Source: DASVUS01 sp036388675 (GTDB lineage: Bacteria; Armatimonadota; Abditibacteriia; Abditibacteriales; Abditibacteriaceae). Taken from it: DNA of 64,000 nucleotides. The notes below the pieces were generated by a model. It did not search any database. It was not told the DNA's origin and saw only the letters and a list, made by a program, of their open reading frames with translations. Every line of letters starts with the position of its first letter. The stretch's first letter is position 1. Of this stretch, positions 61,899 to 64,000 are shown one piece after another. The stretch is taken from assembly GCA_036388675.1 (NCBI GenBank), contig DASVRI010000016.1, forward strand, positions 62,001 through 126,000, given 5' to 3'. A program made the translations under genes and the position numbers.

Positions 61899-62810
61899 AT
61901 GCTACGCGAATTTTTGATGTTCTGGACGCGTGAAACCGTCAGCAACATTGGCCGTAACCGGCTGATGAGCCTGCTGGCCATCACCACCGCGACCATTGGT
62001 CTTTTCATTCTCGGCACATTTTTCCTGGCCATCAGCAACCTGCAAGCGCTGGTCAAAACACAGACGCAAAAGATCGACCTTGTCGTATTTCTCAAGGCCG
62101 ATGTTACGCCCAAGCGACGCAAGGAGATCTTCAACGGGGCGCGCGTGCCACAAGTGGCAGACCTGCAATTCGTCTCCAAAGATCAGGTACTAAAAGAGTG
62201 GAATAAGAGCGACCCCGACATTCCGATGGAAGACTTCAGAGGCCGCTACAACCCGTTCAACGATGAGTTGCGCATCAAACTGAAAGACGAATATATGCAG
62301 GACATCTTCAAGCTCGAAGACTATTTAGGCAGCCTGCAGGGTGTGGTCAAGACCACTCGCGACCGCGCCCAGGAACGGGCGCCGGTGGAACGTCTGCTCG
62401 CATTTCGTCGCTTCCTGGCTATTGCAGGCACGGTTGCCATAATTGTGTTGGGCATGGCTATTTTGCTCATCATCCACAATGCGATTCGCCTCACGGTTTT
62501 CGCACGGCGCCGCGAGATTCGCATCATGGAACTGGTGGGCGCGACCTCGTGGTTCATTCGCATTCCGTTTCTGCTCGAAGGCATCTTGTATGGCGTCGCC
62601 GGCGCGGCGCTGGCTGCCGCCATTCTCTCGCCGCTTTACGTTACGCTCACACGCATTCCGTGGCCGCTGGTGCAGGAACTGCTGCCGCTGGGTGCAGGCA
62701 GCTTGTTATGGAATTGCAGCGCGCTGATGATTTTAGCGGGGCTGTGTTTCGGCTTTATCGGCTCGTGGTTTTCCCTGTCGCGCTCCATCGGCAAAGCGGC
62801 TTCGCTGTGA
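61899..62810 (+). CDS. ftsX: Cell-division protein FtsX
   Basis: This gene encodes 303 aa, normal length. FtsX is the membrane partner of FtsE. The N-terminal FLMFWTRETVSNIGRNRLMSLLAITTATIGLF is the first helix, then an extracytoplasmic ECD (about 50-165: KIDLVVFLKADVTPKRRKEI, VSKDQVLKEWNK). Then come three helices with the FtsX/MacB signature AIRLTVFARRREIRIMELVGATSWFIRIPFLLEGILYGVAGA. GAGTACTC (61882) lies 9 bases before the ATG, with no other clear ribosome site. Confidence 0.95.
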   Translation: MLREFLMFWTRETVSNIGRNRLMSLLAITTATIGLFILGTFFLAISNLQALVKTQTQKIDLVVFLKADVTPKRRKEIFNGARVPQVADLQFVSKDQVLKEWNKSDPDIPMEDFRGRYNPFNDELRIKLKDEYMQDIFKLEDYLGSLQGVVKTTRDRAQERAPVERLLAFRRFLAIAGTVAIIVLGMAILLIIHNAIRLTVFARRREIRIMELVGATSWFIRIPFLLEGILYGVAGAALAAAILSPLYVTLTRIPWPLVQELLPLGAGSLLWNCSALMILAGLCFGFIGSWFSLSRSIGKAASL

Positions 62811-63518
62811 ATTTAGAGACTAGAAGTTATCCCAAAACCTCTAAGGTGCTTTTTTCGTGACCTTTGAACAGGCTGAAAGTCTCAGAAAATGTCGCTCTCG
62901 CTCCGGGTTCGTTTGTAGATAATCAGTGGTGCGGGTTTGCCTCAAAACGGTATTTCACCCGCCGCTGAAGCAGTGCGGCACAAGCAGCGGACTGATAGCA
63001 GAAGCGAGCAGAAGCCGGTTGAAACCGGCTCTTGTTGCCTTTGTAAGGGTTTAGAGTCCCGTTCACGCGGCTTTTGCACCACAGCCCGCTCGTTCACGGG
63101 CGGCTCAACCTAAACCCGCACCATTGGTTAGATAATCAGCTTATTTTTCAACGAAAAAGCTCTCCTGCGAGTACTCGCAGGAGAGCTTTTCTCATGTTTA
63201 ACACAGGCGAAACGAGGGTGCGGCAGCTTTTACGTCTCAGAAATACGGTTGTAACATTGGCTTCTTACAATGGGCAGCAACTTCGGCACCAAGGGGCCGA
63301 GACCTGCTCTGTTAAGCGGCGCTGTAAGCTGCGCGACATGCCTTGTAGCACATAGCATTGATGCCATTGATGTGTTGCTGTTGGAATCAGGACGCCAGCC
63401 TCATCGTGAGGCGCGAAATACTTGGAGGGAGATCATTTTGAGGATGTTGAACTACGCCGCGTGCTGTGTGAGACGCACGACAAACGACGCAGGAGCCGTA
63501 AGCGCAGGAGCCACGAGA
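62811..63518. repeat. 708-base intergenic region: repeat block, palindromic terminator, amt leader
   Basis: The first part (62890-63150) has CTCGCTCCGGGTTCG and a 195-base inverted-repeat unit with arms GGTGCGGGTTT (62928-62938) and AAACCCGCACC (63112-63122), plus AGATAATCAG copies outside the arms. Inside are CCCGTTCACGCGG, GCCCGCTCGTTCACGGGC and CCGCTGAAGCAG-type pieces shared with 23475-23640 and 29146-29325. The palindrome at 63155-63190 follows. The final ~330 bases are the leader of amt, with a TTGTAA...TTACAA dyad near 63250, and show no gene or recognised riboswitch. Confidence 0.55.
63155..63190. terminator. 36-bp perfect palindromic terminator centred on GAGTACTC
   Basis: AAAAGCTCTCCTGCGAGT and its exact complement form a gapless palindrome, the centre being GAGTACTC (63169-63176). 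It ends in GCTTTT on both strands. It lies downstream of ftsX and the repeat block. Confidence 0.7.
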
Positions 63519-64000
63519 ATGCAAAAGGCAGGCGCCATGAGTACTCGCAATGGTTGGAAGTCATTGATTGCCGTATTGATGATGACGCTGGTGATGACGT
63601 TCTCGGTCTGCGCGCAGGAGAACGCGACAGCACCGGCCACCGGCGGCACCCCGGTCGCAGCACCCGGCGACACCTCGGCAGCCGAAGGCGCTCCGGACAC
63701 GGCCAAGCCCACCGGCCAGGAAGCGTCCCCCGCATCAGAGCTGGCGAAACCACTGACCGAACTCAAACTGGACACGGGCGACACCGCCTGGGTGCTGGCT
63801 TCAGCCGCCCTCGTGTTGTTCATGACGCCGGGCCTGGCTTTCTTCTACGGCGGCCTGGTGCGTGGGAAGAACATGCTGAACACGCTGTTGATGTCGTTCG
63901 GCGCCATGGCTATCCTGCCGATCATCTGGATGATCGCCGCGTATTCCATCGCTTTTGGTGATGGCGGAAGCGCCAACGCTTATTGGGGCGGACTACAGTT
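63519..64000 (+). CDS. amt: Ammonium transporter Amt, 3'-truncated by the window edge
   Basis: The first 160 aa are visible. A signal peptide (WKSLIAVLMMTLVMTFSVCAQ) is followed by a ~45-aa Ala/Pro/Glu-rich linker. The Amt/MEP core then starts: DTAWVLASAALVLFMTPGLAFFYGGLVRGKNMLN, the family signature, and SFGAMAILPIIWMIAAYSIAFGDGG. Amt trimers conduct NH4+/NH3 into the cell. AGGAG lies 8 bases before the ATG at 63519; a second ATG at 63537 overlaps a GAGTACTC, and the frame stays open to an ATG at 63444. No glnK is seen. Confidence 0.94.
   Translation, partial: MQKAGAMSTRNGWKSLIAVLMMTLVMTFSVCAQENATAPATGGTPVAAPGDTSAAEGAPDTAKPTGQEASPASELAKPLTELKLDTGDTAWVLASAALVLFMTPGLAFFYGGLVRGKNMLNTLLMSFGAMAILPIIWMIAAYSIAFGDGGSANAYWGGLQ

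Overview
The window is bacterial chromosome, GC-moderate to GC-rich, with Shine-Dalgarno starts and densely packed short operons. A prepilin of the H-X9-DG type carrying an LFPVFARAREN stretch, an HspR/HAIR-controlled dnaK operon, HslUV, and GTG/ATG starts coupled by 4-base stop/start overlaps suggest an Armatimonadota/Abditibacteriota-like lineage. That placement is an inference from family signatures; no rRNA or tRNA gene was seen.

Layout. 1-4.9 kb: two large secreted beta-rich surface proteins, with two small genes between them. 4.9-13.8 kb: a protein-quality-control block on the minus strand, with clpB alone and then dnaK-hsp20-hsp20-dnaJ-hspR read leftward, both with HAIR-like operators for the HspR repressor. 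14-22 kb: a cation/proton antiporter, a lipase-like hydrolase, a 1012-aa secreted CBM9-type protein, and the cluster yggS-sepF-proC-DUF167. 22-32 kb: a double GNAT, rpsT, a Crp/Fnr regulator, an AhpD-RNase HI fusion, the trpE-ferredoxin-pyrophosphatase operon, and an O-antigen-ligase-like protein. 31-37 kb: ruvB, pseudopilin, hisS and envelope genes. 37-48 kb: gdhA with a GNAT, a degenerate receiver, a PleD-like cyclase, a zinc-ribbon gene, an SDR, a PhnP-like hydrolase, a membrane gene split by an in-frame amber codon, an acetoacetate-decarboxylase-like protein, tkt and rbsK. 48-54 kb: hslVU and small enzymes. 53.7-60.3 kb: the isoprenoid/envelope block frr-(unknown)-uppS-(unknown membrane protein)-dxr-rseP-ispG, with no recognisable cdsA. 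60.5-64 kb: ftsE-ftsX, then an amt ammonium transporter cut by the window edge.

The most striking signal is not a gene. The 8-bp palindrome GAGTACTC occurs about 66 times by hand count, against about one expected, in genes on both strands and enriched between genes. It often lies within longer palindromes or beside start and stop codons. The first 4.8 kb has none. This resembles the HIP1 repeat of cyanobacteria, but with a different sequence.

Other unusual points are: recurrent 15-bp (five-codon) tandem duplications in the linkers or tails of at least eight proteins; several families of inverted repeats between genes; a receiver domain lacking its phospho-acceptor; the AhpD-RNase HI fusion; and a long disordered tail on FtsE.
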